Shown here piece by piece: positions 17,408 to 27,929 of a stretch of DNA of 64,000 nucleotides (within the stretch, counting starts at the first letter, position 1; each line of letters begins with the position of its first letter). A program made the position numbers and the translations under genes. The notes under the pieces are model-generated. The model was not told the origin of the DNA, did not search any database, and worked only from the letters and a program-made list of their open reading frames with translations. Source of the DNA: Flavobacterium oreochromis (GTDB taxonomy: Bacteria; Bacteroidota; Bacteroidia; Flavobacteriales; Flavobacteriaceae); NCBI RefSeq assembly GCF_019565455.1, contig NZ_CP067377.1:2300001-2364000 (forward strand), in the 5' to 3' direction.

Positions 17408-17995
17408 ATGAAAATAGTCTTTGCATCTAACAATCAGAATAAAATAAAGGAAATTCAAAAATTAATCCCTAATAGCATTCAAATATTGAGTTTGAAAGAT
17501 ATAAATTGTTTAGTAGATATTCCTGAAACAGCTATGACAATTGAAGGAAATGCTTGTCTTAAAGCAAACTATATTACTGAGCATTACGGTTATGCTTGTT
17601 TTGCTGATGACAGTGGTTTAGAAGTAGATGTTCTTAATGGTCAACCAGGTGTTTTTTCAGCAAGATATGCTGGGGAAGAAAAAGATGATCAAAAAAATAT
17701 AGAAAAACTTTTAACTGTATTATCTGAAGAAACAAATCGTACAGCTAATTTTAAAACAGTTATAGCATTGAATTTAGAAGGGCAACAGTATTTATTTACA
17801 GGAATTGCGGATGGAATTATAGCAGATGAGCCAAAAGGAGTTAATGGGTTTGGTTATGATCCTATTTTTATTCCTAAAGGTTATGAAAATACTTTTGCTC
17901 AGATGACACTTGAAGAAAAATCAAAAATTAGTCATAGAGCAAAAGCAGTTAAACAATTGATAGAATTTATAAATTCATTTAAAATTTCTGAATAG
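17408..17995 (+). CDS. rdgB: XTP/dITP diphosphatase (RdgB/HAM1)
   Basis: Hydrolyses non-canonical purine nucleoside triphosphates (XTP, dITP) to monophosphates, keeping them out of DNA and RNA. All 195 residues fit the family: FASNNQNKIKEI at the N terminus binds the triphosphate, DDSGLEVDVLNGQPGVFSAR is the central catalytic signature with acidic metal ligands, and VNGFGYDPIF closes the base pocket. Length is normal and the ATG at 17408 gives the standard start. It is divergent from the small RNA pair and convergent with uvrD, with a hairpin at 18025-18072 between. Confidence 0.93.
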   Translation: MKIVFASNNQNKIKEIQKLIPNSIQILSLKDINCLVDIPETAMTIEGNACLKANYITEHYGYACFADDSGLEVDVLNGQPGVFSARYAGEEKDDQKNIEKLLTVLSEETNRTANFKTVIALNLEGQQYLFTGIADGIIADEPKGVNGFGYDPIFIPKGYENTFAQMTLEEKSKISHRAKAVKQLIEFINSFKISE

Positions 17996-18024
17996 TATTT
18001 TAGTATTTACATATTTTGAAAAAA

Positions 18025-18078
18025 AAAGTGTCTGAAAATTAGATGATTAATTAAATAAACTAAGGACACTTTCTTTTA
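18025..18078. terminator. hairpin between convergent rdgB and uvrD
   Basis: AAAGTGTC (18025-18032) pairs with GACACTTT (18065-18072) around a long AT-rich loop, preceded by an A run and followed by TCTTTTAT. The long loop makes it weaker than the other terminators here. Confidence 0.55.
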
Positions 18079-18117
18079 TGTTTTGTAAGAAATGATTCTA
18101 CCCGTTAGGATGAAATT

Positions 18118-20456
18118 TTATTTTATTATTTCTAATTTAGCGAAACGTAATAATAATTTTTTTATTCCTCCAATTTCAAAACGTATTTCAGCTTTTTTAT
18201 CAGCTCCTACACCTTCAAGATTAAGTACTTCTCCTTTGCCAAAACGTTCGTGCATAACAATGTTACCAATAGCTAAAGAAGTGTTGTTATTTGTTTGTTC
18301 AGTATTTGATCCTGTTCCTGGATTAGATAAGGGTTTTAAACGTCTAATGGAAGGATTTATAGGCTCATTTGTACTTATTTCCTTAGGAGGTGTACCAGCA
18401 ATTGGTTTTTGTAAACGTAGTTTTGATTTGTCTACTTCGCCAAAAATATCTGCATTAATAGTAGGTTTATATCGGTAATTCGTTTCTACAGGAGATAAAA
18501 ATTCTAAATATTGAGAATTGATTTCTTCTATAAAACGAGAAGGTTCAGAGTCTACTAATTTACCCCATCTATAGCGGGATTGTGCATACGTTAAATAAGC
18601 TTGATGTTCGGCTCGAGTTAGTGCTACATAAAACAGTCGTCTTTCTTCTTCTAATTCACTTCTAGTATTTAAACTCATGGCACTAGGAAATAGATCTTCT
18701 TCCATTCCTACGATAAAAACAGTAGGAAATTCAAGCCCTTTAGCTAAATGAATAGTCATTAGGGCTACGCGATCATCGTCGCCCGTATCATTATCTAAAT
18801 CAGTTGCTAAAGCTACATCTTCTAAAAATTCAGAGAGGGCACCTCTTGCTCCATCTACTTCTTTTTGGCCTTCAATAAAGTCTTTAATACCGTTGAGTAA
18901 TTCTTCAATATTCTCTATTCTGGCAATACCTTCTGGAGTTCCGTCTTTTTTTAATTCTTGAACTAATCCTGTTTTTTTAGTAACATGTTCTGTGAGATAG
19001 AAAGCATCTTGATTTTCATTGATTACTTGAAAACTTTTTATCATGGTAACAAAATCACTAATTCGTTGTTTTGTACCAGAGTTTAATTTTAAATCAATCT
19101 TGTCAACATGCTCCATTACTTCAAAAATGGAACGTTTATAAAAATTTGCGGCTACTGTTAATTTCTCGACAGTAGTATCGCCAATTCCGCGTGCAGGATA
19201 ATTAATAACGCGTACTAGAGCTTCTTCGTCTTTAGGATTTACAACTAAGCGTAGATAAGCTAGTACATCTTTAATTTCTTTACGTTGATAAAAAGAAAGC
19301 CCCCCGTATATTCTGTAAGGAATATCTCTCTTACGTAAAGCATCTTCCATGGCACGTGATTGTGCATTAGTACGATATAAAATAGCAAAATCACTATTCT
19401 TTTTTGATTTTGCATTTTGTCTTCAAAAATAGTTGAAGCCACGAACCTTCCTTCTTCTCCATCAGTTAAGCTCCTATGTACTTTTATTTTAGGACCATTA
19501 TCATTTGCAGTCCATACTACTTTATCTAGTTTTGTTTTGTTATTATCAATAACATTATTTGCTGCTTCTACTATATTTTTTGAAGAACGATAATTTTGTT
19601 CTAAACGATACATTTGTACATTATCGTAATCTTTTTGGAAATTTAAAATGTTATTAATATTAGCTCCTCTAAACGCATAAATACTCTGAGCATCATCCCC
19701 CACTACACAAATATTTTGAAATCGATCAGAAAGAGCTCTAACAATTAAATATTGTGAATGGTTAGTGTCTTGGTACTCGTCTACAAGGATATATCTAAAA
19801 CGATCCTGATATTTCATTAAGACATCAGGAAAACGGGTTAAAAGCTCATTTGTTTTTAATAATAAATCATCAAAATCCATAGCGCCAGACTTAAAGCAGC
19901 GTTCAACATAATTTTGATAGATTTCTCCTAATCGAGGCTTTTTGCTCATGGCATCAGCTTCTTGTAATTCAGGGTTGTTGTAATAGGCTTTTACAGTAAC
20001 TAAACTGTTTTTATATTGTGATATTCTACTTAAAATTTGTTTAGGTTTGTAGATATCTTTATCTAACTGCATTTCTTTAATAATTTGTCCTATTAGGCGA
20101 ACTGAATCTTGAGAATCGTAAATAGTGAAGTTAGAAGGATAACCTAATTTTTCAGATTCTATTCGTAAAATTTTTGCGAAAATAGAGTGAAAAGTTCCCA
20201 TCCAAAGGTTTTTAGCTTCGTTGTTTCCTACAATACCCGCAATTCGAATCTTCATTTCACGAGCTGCTTTGTTTGTAAAAGTTAAGGCTAAAATATTGAA
20301 AGCATCTACTCCTTGACTCATTAAGTTAGCAATACGAACTGTTAATACACGAGTTTTACCTGAACCAGCTCCTGCAATTACAATCATAGCACCATCTTTC
20401 TGTAAAACAGGTGCTCTTTGTGCATCATTTAGCTTTTCTATTATCTCTTGAATCAT
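18118..20456 (-). CDS. uvrD: UvrD/PcrA-family DNA helicase, frameshifted in a poly-A run
   Basis: A superfamily 1A 3'-to-5' helicase for nucleotide excision and mismatch repair. The N-terminal half has Walker A AGAGSGKTRVL, the DExx-type motif LVDEYQDTNHSQ and motif III VGDDAQSIYAFRGA. The C-terminal half has TIHLAKGLEFPTVFIVG and VALTRAEHQAYLT. The last 50 residues (HERFGKGEVLNLEG) form the Tudor-like domain typical of PcrA/UvrD that contacts RNA polymerase. The halves are in different frames because one base is missing from the T run 19400-19405; restored length is about 779. The start is ATG 20456, behind promoter 20475-20505; a TTG two codons upstream is less likely. Confidence 0.9.
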
Positions 20457-20474
20457 AACCAAAAATCAAAAGGC

Positions 20475-20505
20475 CAAAAATACTGCTACTAAAATTGGAT
20501 TACAA
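20475..20505 (-). promoter_or_regulatory. uvrD promoter
   Basis: On the minus strand TTG (20503-20505), a 20-bp spacer and TATTTTTG (20475-20482) match the Bacteroidota promoter, 18 bp before the ATG at 20456. Confidence 0.6.
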
Positions 20506-20563
20506 TAATTTTTTTGAGTTTATTTGTATTTCTATCATAAATTAATAAAAGTATTTTATAAAA

Positions 20564-21085
20564 ATGAATTCAATAAACCTATTAGAGATTGCAGCCTATA
20601 CGATTCCTTCTATAGTAACAGCTGCTGTTGCCTATTATTTTTTTCAAGCTTATTTTAAAGATCAACAAAATATGCGCTATTGGTTATTGCAAAAAGAAAA
20701 TCAAAAAGAATCCTTGCCTTTAAAACTACAAGCCTATGAGAGAATGGCTTTGTTTTTAGAGCGTATTAATCCCTCTAAATTATTAATGCGTGTAGCACCA
20801 ATGAATGAAGATAAAATGCTTTATGCTGTTTTTTTAATAGATCATATAGAACAAGAACTAGAACATAATATCACACAACAAATATATTTAACAGATAATT
20901 GTTGGAATGTTATTTTAACTGCTAAGAATACGATTGTGCATAACATTCAAAAAATAGCTAAAAATGATGATATAAAAAATGCAGATGATTTGCGTCAAAT
21001 AATTATTAATCAGTTAGCAAACCAAGAATCACCTACTACAGTAGCTCTTGCGTATTTAAAAAAAGAAATTGGACAAGTTTTATAG
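20564..21085 (+). CDS. conserved flavobacterial protein with one N-terminal membrane helix
   Basis: A 173-residue protein. Residues 8-30 form one transmembrane helix (IAAYTIPSIVTAAVAYYFFQAYF); the remainder is a helical cytoplasmic domain with the conserved stretch LPLKLQAYERMALFLERINPSKLLMRV. I recognise the pattern as a widespread but uncharacterised flavobacterial protein (a DUF7935-like family) and offer no function. It is a single gene divergent from uvrD. Confidence 0.65.
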   Translation: MNSINLLEIAAYTIPSIVTAAVAYYFFQAYFKDQQNMRYWLLQKENQKESLPLKLQAYERMALFLERINPSKLLMRVAPMNEDKMLYAVFLIDHIEQELEHNITQQIYLTDNCWNVILTAKNTIVHNIQKIAKNDDIKNADDLRQIIINQLANQESPTTVALAYLKKEIGQVL

Positions 21086-21171
21086 CTTTATCATTATGTT
21101 TTTAAAAATGTAATAATATCTCAAATGTATTTTCGTTTTTTTTATTAAAAATTGTTTTTTATTTTCGTTAA

Positions 21172-21522
21172 ATGAATAAAAAGATAAATATAGTTAGTTA
21201 TCTGCTCTTGGGTGTGCTGTCATTTGTATTAGCATTCCAATCTTTACATTCATATGAACATTTAATAGAACAATTAAAAAAACCACATTGTAAGCATAAG
21301 TATGATCATTCTCATACAGTCGTTTCACACAGTCATCAAGATTTTGATGACTGTTTTCTTTGTCATTATTCTTTTAGTAATTATTTAAATACTACACTTC
21401 CTACTATTGATTTTAGATCAATAGATTATAATACTGCATTTTTGTTTGGTTATGTTGAAAAAATAAGTTTTTTCAATGGCAGTTTACAGAATACACGAGC
21501 ACCTCCATTTTTTATTGTTTAA
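21172..21522 (+). CDS. small His-rich, probably metal-binding membrane protein
   Basis: A 116-residue protein with an N-terminal hydrophobic segment (VSYLLLGVLSFVLAFQSL) followed by a striking metal-ligand cluster between residues 25 and 66: HSYEHL, HCKHKYDHSHTVVSHSHQD and CFLCHYSF. The mix of many His with a CxxC pair suggests zinc or copper binding in the periplasm. It lies 41 bp ahead of a ZnuD-like TonB-dependent receptor on the same strand, so the pair is probably one metal-acquisition unit. The family is not one I can name. Confidence 0.62.
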   Translation: MNKKINIVSYLLLGVLSFVLAFQSLHSYEHLIEQLKKPHCKHKYDHSHTVVSHSHQDFDDCFLCHYSFSNYLNTTLPTIDFRSIDYNTAFLFGYVEKISFFNGSLQNTRAPPFFIV

Positions 21523-21563
21523 TTAATTTGTATAGCTCATATTAACAATAAAAAATAATTTAA

Positions 21564-23770
21564 ATGAAACAAGTTTTAATAGCCCTTTTGCTAGGGTTTA
21601 GCGTTATTGGATATAGTCAAAATATTTTAAAAGGAAAAGTAACAAATGGTAATAAAGAACAAATAAAAGGGGTTTTAATTTCAATACCTGAATTGCATAA
21701 AGAGGTAATGACAGATGAATCAGGTAATTTTAAATTTGATAAACTAGCTTCAGGATCCTTTTCTGTTATTTTTTCTCATCCTAATTACGACGTTTATACT
21801 TCAATTATAGTGTTAAATAAAAAGAAAATATTTACGATGTAGTTTTATTAGAAGAACATACACATCATATAGAAGAAGTTATTGTGTCCACTGCTTTTAA
21901 TAAAGCTCAGAGTCAGAACGTAATGAAAGTAGAACACAGTTCATTAAAAGCTTTACAACAAAAAGGAGGAGCTACATTAATGGAAGGAATTGCTACAATA
22001 CCAGGGGTTGCTAATGTATCAACGGGATTGTCAATAGGTAAGCCTGTAATTAGAGGATTAAGTGGTAATAGAGTTTTAGTTTACGCTCAAGGAGTTCGAT
22101 TAGAAAATCAACAATTTGGAGAAGAACATGGTTTAGGTTTGAGTGATAATGGCGTTGAAAGCGTTGAGGTTATAAAAGGTCCCGCTTCTTTGTTATATGG
22201 TTCGGATGCTTTAGGTGGAGTATTGTATTTTAATCCTGAAAAATTTGTACAATCAGGAACTTATTCAGCAGATTTTTCTCAAAAATATTTTAGTAATACT
22301 CAAGGAAGTTCTACAGGTTTTGGTTTAAAATCATCAGGTGAACATTGGAAATTTTCAGTTAGAGGAGCTCATAATACACATTCAGATTATTTAACAGGTT
22401 CAAAACAAAGAGTTACGAATTCCCGTTTTAATGAAACGGATGCTAAATTAGCTTTAGGTTATTATAATTCTAAATTTTCATCGATATTCAGATATAATAT
22501 TAATAATTTAGATTTGGGTTTGCCAGAAGAATTAGGAGAGCAAAATGTCTCCAAAAAAACACTTTACCCAAAACAAGCTGTAATAGGGCAAATAGTAAGT
22601 TGGAACAATACGTTATTCTTTGTAGATTCTAAATTAGAAGCAGAAATAGGATATGTTTCTAATGATAGAAAAGAATTTGAAAATTCGCCGATAGCATCAT
22701 TAAATATGAATTTGCAAACTGTAAATTACAATTTAAAATACTATACTCATAAAATAGGAAATCTAGAAACTATTGTAGGTATTCAAGGAATGATACAAAC
22801 AAATAAAAATTCAGGTAAAGAAATTTTAATTCCAGATGCAAAAACAAATGATTTGGGTGTATTAGCTACGTCTATGTATGCTTGGAATAAAAATGCTTTA
22901 CAAGCTGGGTTTCGTTTTGATACAAGAAATGTACAAACTTACTTACATGGAGAAGAAGGAGAGGAAGGATATTTTAAACCTGTTAAGAAACAGTTTAATA
23001 GTATTAATGCTTCTTTAGGTTATAAGACTAATTTGGTTAATAACTTAAATATGCGATTAAATTTAGCAAGTGGATTTAGAGCTCCTAATCTTGCAGAACT
23101 AACTTCTAATGGTATTCATGAGGGGAGTAACCGTTATGAAAAAGGAAATGAAGATTTAAAAAATGAACAAAATATTCAAGCAGATTTGAATTTAGAATAT
23201 GGAAACTCTCATTTTGAATTATTTGCTAATGGATTTTATAATTATATAAAAAATTATATTTATATAGCACCAACTGGTTATACTGTTGAGGATAAAGATG
23301 TTTATACTTATGAACAGGCAAATGCCAAATTGTATGGAGGGGAAATGGGAGTACATCTACATCCGCATCCAATAGATTGGTTGCATATCACCTCTAGTTT
23401 TGAAATGGTAATAGGAAGAAAACAAAATAACGAGTTTTTACCATTAATACCAGCAAATAAATGGATGAATACAATACGAGCACAATTTGATATAAATAAA
23501 ACAATTAAAGAAGGTTATCTTTTTACTAATTACGAAACAAATTTAGCTCAAAATAATATTTCCAATTTTGAAATAGCAAGTACTTCTTATTCATTATTAA
23601 ATTTTGGACTAGGAGGAAATTTATCTATTCTTAAATTAAATTTTAGTTTTAATATTGTTGCTAATAATGTTTTAAATCAAAAATACATAGCTCATTTATC
23701 TCGTTTGAAGACAAATAATATTCAGAATATAGGAAGAAATATAGTATTAGGTATTAATTTTAAACTTTAA
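21564..23770 (+). CDS. TonB-dependent outer-membrane receptor, ZnuD-like, frameshifted
   Basis: An outer-membrane receptor of about 735 residues. It has a signal peptide (ends GYSQ), a CarboxypepD_reg-like domain (LKGKVTNGNKEQIKGVLISI), a TonB plug (PVIRGLSGNRVLVYAQGVRLE, VEVIKGPASLLYGSDALGGVL) and a 22-strand-type barrel ending in the terminal aromatic pattern NIVLGINFKL. The plug and the barrel stretch AELTSNGIHEGSNRYEKGN resemble ZnuD zinc receptors. Together with the His-rich gene just upstream this favours zinc or another divalent metal, not iron-siderophore. One A is missing from the run 21825-21828, which splits off the first 92 residues. The terminator is 23792-23824. Confidence 0.85.
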
Positions 23771-23791
23771 AATAAATGATTTTTACATAAA

Positions 23792-23824
23792 AAAAGCACT
23801 CTTAAGAAAAGAGTGCTTTTTTTT
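23792..23824 (+). terminator. terminator after the TonB-dependent receptor
   Basis: AAAAGCACTCTT pairs with AAGAGTGCTTTT around a 4-nt loop, followed by eight T. Confidence 0.88.
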
Positions 23825-23875
23825 AACGTATTTCTAACATTTGAAAATGTATTTTTGTTTAAAATAAATTAAAAA

Positions 23876-25994
23876 ATGAAAGTTTTAACATCTACGGTGA
23901 TTTTAGCTACTAGTTTGGGGGCTATGGCACAATCAAAAATAAATGTAAACTCTATGGGATATCCTGAAACTAAAAAAAGGAGCAAGTTGATACCTATTTT
24001 GGTACACTTGTAGAAGATCCTTATCGTTGGTTAGAAGATGATCGCTCTTTAGAAACAGAAGCATGGGTAAAAGCTCAGAATGTTGCAACATATAAATATT
24101 TAGATCAAATTCCTTATCGTTCGATTTTAAAAAATCGTTTAGAGAAAATGTGGAACTATGAAAAAATAAGTTCTCCATTTATAGAGGGAGATTACACCTA
24201 CTATTATAAAAACAATGGTTTGCAAAATCAATCTGTTTTATATAGAAAAGATAAACAAGGAAAAGAAGAAATCTTTTTAGACCCTAATACCTTTTCTAAA
24301 GATGGAACAACCTCTTTGGCAGCCGTTAGTTTTTCTGAAGATGGAAGTAAAGTTGCATATCAAGTATCTATTGGAGGTTCAGATTGGAGAGAAATAATAG
24401 TAATAGATGCAAAAAATAAGAAAATGATAGACACTAAATTAATAGATGTTAAATTTAGTGGGGTTTCTTGGTATAAAAATGAAGGTTTTTATTATTCTAG
24501 TTATGATAAACCTAAAGGAAGTGAGTTATCTGCAAAAACAGATCAACATAAACTCTATTATCATAAACTAGGAACTAAACAAAAAAACGATCAAGTAGTC
24601 TTTGGCTCAGATAAAAAAAGATTATACGTAGGTGGTTTTGTAACCAGAGATAATCATTATTTAGTTATAACCGCAGCTAATTCAACTTATGGGAATGAAT
24701 TGTATGTAAAAGATTTAAAAACGACTAACAATCCTATTGTAACTTTAGTCGATAATTTTGATTCAGATAATGATGTAATAGAAAATAAAGATGCCGTTTT
24801 TTATATAACAACAGACTATAAGGCTCCAAATAAACGAATTGTAATGGTAGACTTATTAAATCCTAAGCAAGAAAATTGGAAAGATTTAGTAAAAGAAACA
24901 TCTAATGTGTTAAATGCTTCAGCTGGCGCGGGATATCTTTTTACTCATTATATGCAAGATGCTGTTTCAATGGTAAAACAATATGATTTTACAGGTAACT
25001 TAATACGTACAATTAAGTTACCAGGTATAGGATCTGCAAGTGGTTTTGATGGAAAACCAAAAGATAAAACACTGTATTTTTCTTTTTCTAATTATTATAC
25101 TCCAAATAGTATTTATTCTTTAAATCCAGAAACAGGAGAAACTACTGTTTATCAAAAACCTAAAGTAGATTTTCAGAGTGATCTGTATGAATCAAAACAA
25201 GTTTTTTATAAATCTAAAGATGGAACTAAAATTCCAATGATTATAACTTATAAAAAGGAATTAAATTAGATGGGAAAAATCCAACTATATTATATGGTTA
25301 TGGAGGGTTTAATATAAGCTTAACACCAAGTTTTAGTATTTCAAATGCACTATGGTTAGAAAATGGAGGTATTTATGCCGTAGCTAATTTACGAGGAGGT
25401 GGTGAGTATGGTAAAAAATGGCATGTAGCAGGAACTAAATTGCAAAAACAAAATGTTTTTAATGATTTTATAGCAGCAGCTGAATATCTTATAAAAAATA
25501 AGTTTACATCTAGTGACTTTTTAGCAATAAGAGGAGGTTCTAATGGAGGATTATTAGTAGGAGCTACAATGACACAGCGTCCTGATTTAATGAAAGTCGC
25601 CTTGCCAGCCGTTGGAGTATTAGATATGTTACGTTACCATACCTTTACAGCAGGTGCTGGATGGAAATATGATTATGGAACAGTAGAAGAAAGTAAAGAA
25701 ATGTTTGAGTATCTTAAAAAATATTCACCTGTACATAATGTGAAAAAAGGAGTGAAATATCCAGCAACTTTAGTAACAACAGGAGATCATGATGATCGAG
25801 TAGTTCCTGCTCACAGTTTTAAATTTATATCAGAACTTCAAGATAAACAATCAGGAGTGAATCCTACCTTAATCCGTATTGATATTAATGCAGGGCATGG
25901 AGCAGGAAAGTCTGTTACTGCTGCAATAAATGAAAATGTAGATATACAAGCATTTACATTATGGAATATGGGAATTAAAAAATTAAATTATTAG
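23876..25994 (+). CDS. secreted prolyl oligopeptidase (S9A), frameshifted twice
   Basis: A serine peptidase cleaving after proline in short peptides, here with a signal peptide ([19 protein letters not shown]), so periplasmic. The family-typical stretch DPYRWLEDD opens the mature protein, a beta-propeller follows, and the C-terminal alpha/beta hydrolase domain has the nucleophile motif [12 protein letters not shown], the acid in [13 protein letters not shown] and the histidine in NAGHGAGKS. Two single-base shortfalls, in the A runs 23972-23978 and 25252-25256, break the frame; with both restored it encodes about 706 residues, the normal size. All three catalytic residues are intact. Confidence 0.88.
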
Positions 25995-26016
25995 AGATAA
26001 TAATTTTATCAAAAAT

Positions 26017-26187
26017 AAAAGAGAGGGTGTCCTAAAAGTCTGCTATCTTGTTATTTTGACCATGGGGAGAGCTTAAAAGCTCTGCCTGAATAGAGGAAGT
26101 AAATAAAATAGTATTGATTATGTCATACTTCCTTCCTTCAGAATGACGAATGACGCATTGATTTAACTTTTTGGACAGCCTCTTTTT
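26017..26187. repeat. 170-bp terminal-inverted-repeat element (CTGTCC family)
   Basis: The ends 26017-26039 and 26166-26187 are imperfect inverted repeats around GGTGTCC / GGACAGCC, flanked by AAAAGAGAG and CTCTTTTT. Inside are a small palindrome (AGAGCTTAAAAGCTCT), a second pair GGAAGTA / TACTTCC, and TCAGAATGACG, a motif type I recognise from interspersed repeats of Bacteroidota. No coding capacity. It lies just behind the prolyl oligopeptidase gene, where its right end can act as a terminator. Confidence 0.65.
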
Positions 26188-26468
26188 GTTGATTATAATT
26201 TAAGGGAAAGAAAACTTGATAAAGAGGAACTTTATTACTTCATTTTTTAATCATATAAAATATGATCATTTTATATCAAATAAAGGTTATTACCTCTTTA
26301 ATTTAGATACTTCATGTCTTTATGAGAAACTAAAAAGAATTAAAAAAACTATTTATTTATTCATCATATGTTTTCGTTCTTCTATTATATTTTATAGAAT
26401 ATTTGATTAAATAAAAAAATATCATCTAAAATTTATTTTTAAAAATTTTAGATAATTCTTAATTATAG
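26188..26468. other. intergenic, no supported feature
   Basis: AT-rich DNA between the repeat element and the ffh promoter. A 64-codon reading frame exists (26216-26410) but its composition is that of random AT-rich sequence and nothing else supports it. Confidence 0.5.
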
Positions 26469-26476
26469 TATCTTTG
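26469..26476 (+). promoter_or_regulatory. -7 box of ffh
   Basis: TATCTTTG matches the Bacteroidota -7 consensus, 24 bp before the ffh ATG. No clear TTTG element at -33. Confidence 0.5.
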
Positions 26477-26500
26477 CAACTTCTAAAAAAATAAGGAATT

Positions 26501-27850
26501 ATGTTTAATAATTTATCAGAGAAGTTAGATAAGGCCTTCCATATATTAAAAGGACACGGAAAAATTACAGAAGTAAATGTTGCAGATACCTTAAAAGAGG
26601 TACGTCGTGCATTGCTTGATGCTGATGTTAACTTTAAGATTGCTAAAGATTTTACTACAAGAGTAAAAGAAAAAGCATTAGGACAAGATGTATTAACCAC
26701 CTTACAACCAGGACAATTACTAGTTAAAATCGTAAAAGATGAATTAACAGAATTAATGGGAGGTGATGCTCAAGGAATCAATTTATCAGGAAATTTCTCT
26801 GTTATATTAATGTCTGGTTTACAAGGTTCAGGTAAAACTACTTTTTCCGGTAAATTAGCCAATTTCTTAAAGACAAAGAAAAATAAAAAACCATTATTAG
26901 TAGCTTGTGATATTTATCGTCCAGCTGCTATTAATCAGTTACATGTGGTTGGTGAGCAAATTGGGGTAGAAGTATATTCTGAACCAGAAAATAAAAATGC
27001 AGTTGAAATTGCTCAAAATGCAATTAAATATGCTAAATCAAATGGTTTTACCGTAGTTATAGTTGATACAGCAGGACGTTTGGCAGTTGATGAAGAAATG
27101 ATGACTGAAATTGCTAATGTTCATAAAGCAATTACTCCTAATGAGACCTTATTTGTAGTGGACTCAATGACAGGTCAAGATGCAGTAAATACAGCGAAAG
27201 CGTTTAATGATCGTTTAGACTTTGATGGGGTAGTGCTTACTAAGTTAGATGGAGATACACGTGGAGGAGCCGCAATATCAATTAAATCAGTTGTAAATAA
27301 ACCAATCAAATTTATTGGTACAGGTGAAAAAATGGATGCTATTGACGTGTTTTATCCAGAGCGTATGGCAGATCGTATTTTGGGTATGGGAGACGTTGTA
27401 TCATTAGTAGAACGTGCTCAAGCTCAGTATGATGAAGAAGAAGCACGTAAATTACAACGTAAAATTGCTAAAAATGAATTTGGTTTTGATGATTTCTTAG
27501 CTCAAATACAACAAGTTAAAAAAATGGGTAATATGAAAGATTTGGTAGGAATGATACCAGGTGCTAATAAAGCCTTAAAAGATGTAGAAATTGAAGATGA
27601 TGCTTTTAAACACATTGAAGCCATTATCTATTCTATGACACCAGCAGAAAGAAGTAAACCATCGTTAATTGATACAAAACGTAAAAACAGAATAGCCAAA
27701 GGATCCGGTAGAAAAATAGAAGAAGTAAATCAGTTACTCAAACAATTTGATCAAATGAGTAAAATGATGAAAATGATGCAAGGTCCAGGAGGTAAACAAT
27801 TAATGAAAATGATGGGAGGCATGAAAGGAAGTCTTCCAGGGATGAAATAA
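26501..27850 (+). CDS. ffh: signal recognition particle protein Ffh (SRP54)
   Basis: The GTPase of the signal recognition particle, which carries nascent membrane and secreted proteins to FtsY at the membrane. Its 449 residues hold an N-terminal helical domain, the G domain with SGLQGSGKTTFSGKLA, DTAGRL and TKLDGDTRGG, and the methionine-rich M domain (KMMKMMQGPGGKQLMKMMGG) that binds 4.5S RNA and signal sequences. Length and order are standard. The gene is intact, single, and closed by the hairpin near 27857. Confidence 0.96.
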   Translation: MFNNLSEKLDKAFHILKGHGKITEVNVADTLKEVRRALLDADVNFKIAKDFTTRVKEKALGQDVLTTLQPGQLLVKIVKDELTELMGGDAQGINLSGNFSVILMSGLQGSGKTTFSGKLANFLKTKKNKKPLLVACDIYRPAAINQLHVVGEQIGVEVYSEPENKNAVEIAQNAIKYAKSNGFTVVIVDTAGRLAVDEEMMTEIANVHKAITPNETLFVVDSMTGQDAVNTAKAFNDRLDFDGVVLTKLDGDTRGGAAISIKSVVNKPIKFIGTGEKMDAIDVFYPERMADRILGMGDVVSLVERAQAQYDEEEARKLQRKIAKNEFGFDDFLAQIQQVKKMGNMKDLVGMIPGANKALKDVEIEDDAFKHIEAIIYSMTPAERSKPSLIDTKRKNRIAKGSGRKIEEVNQLLKQFDQMSKMMKMMQGPGGKQLMKMMGGMKGSLPGMK

Positions 27851-27854
27851 AATA

Positions 27855-27884
27855 TAAAGGGGCGTGTTTTCGCGCCTTTTTTAT
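27855..27884 (+). terminator. terminator after ffh
   Basis: GGCGTG pairs with CGCGCC (one wobble) around TTTT, extended by AAAG/CTTT with a bulged G, and followed by a T tract. Confidence 0.75.
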
Positions 27885-27929
27885 TTAATAAAACTACAGA
27901 ATATTTAACAACACACAAAAAGATTAGTA

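Noticed and set aside
18092..18478. 128-codon frame on the plus strand opposite uvrD
   Set aside because: Lies entirely over the UvrD C-terminal region, which has clear motifs; no independent support.
19260..20462. A truncated UvrD plus a separate helicase fragment
   Set aside because: The two pieces join into a full-length UvrD at a six-T run.
26216..26410. 64-codon frame upstream of ffh
   Set aside because: AT-rich random-type composition (Ile/Lys/Phe/Tyr), no start context, no recognisable domain.
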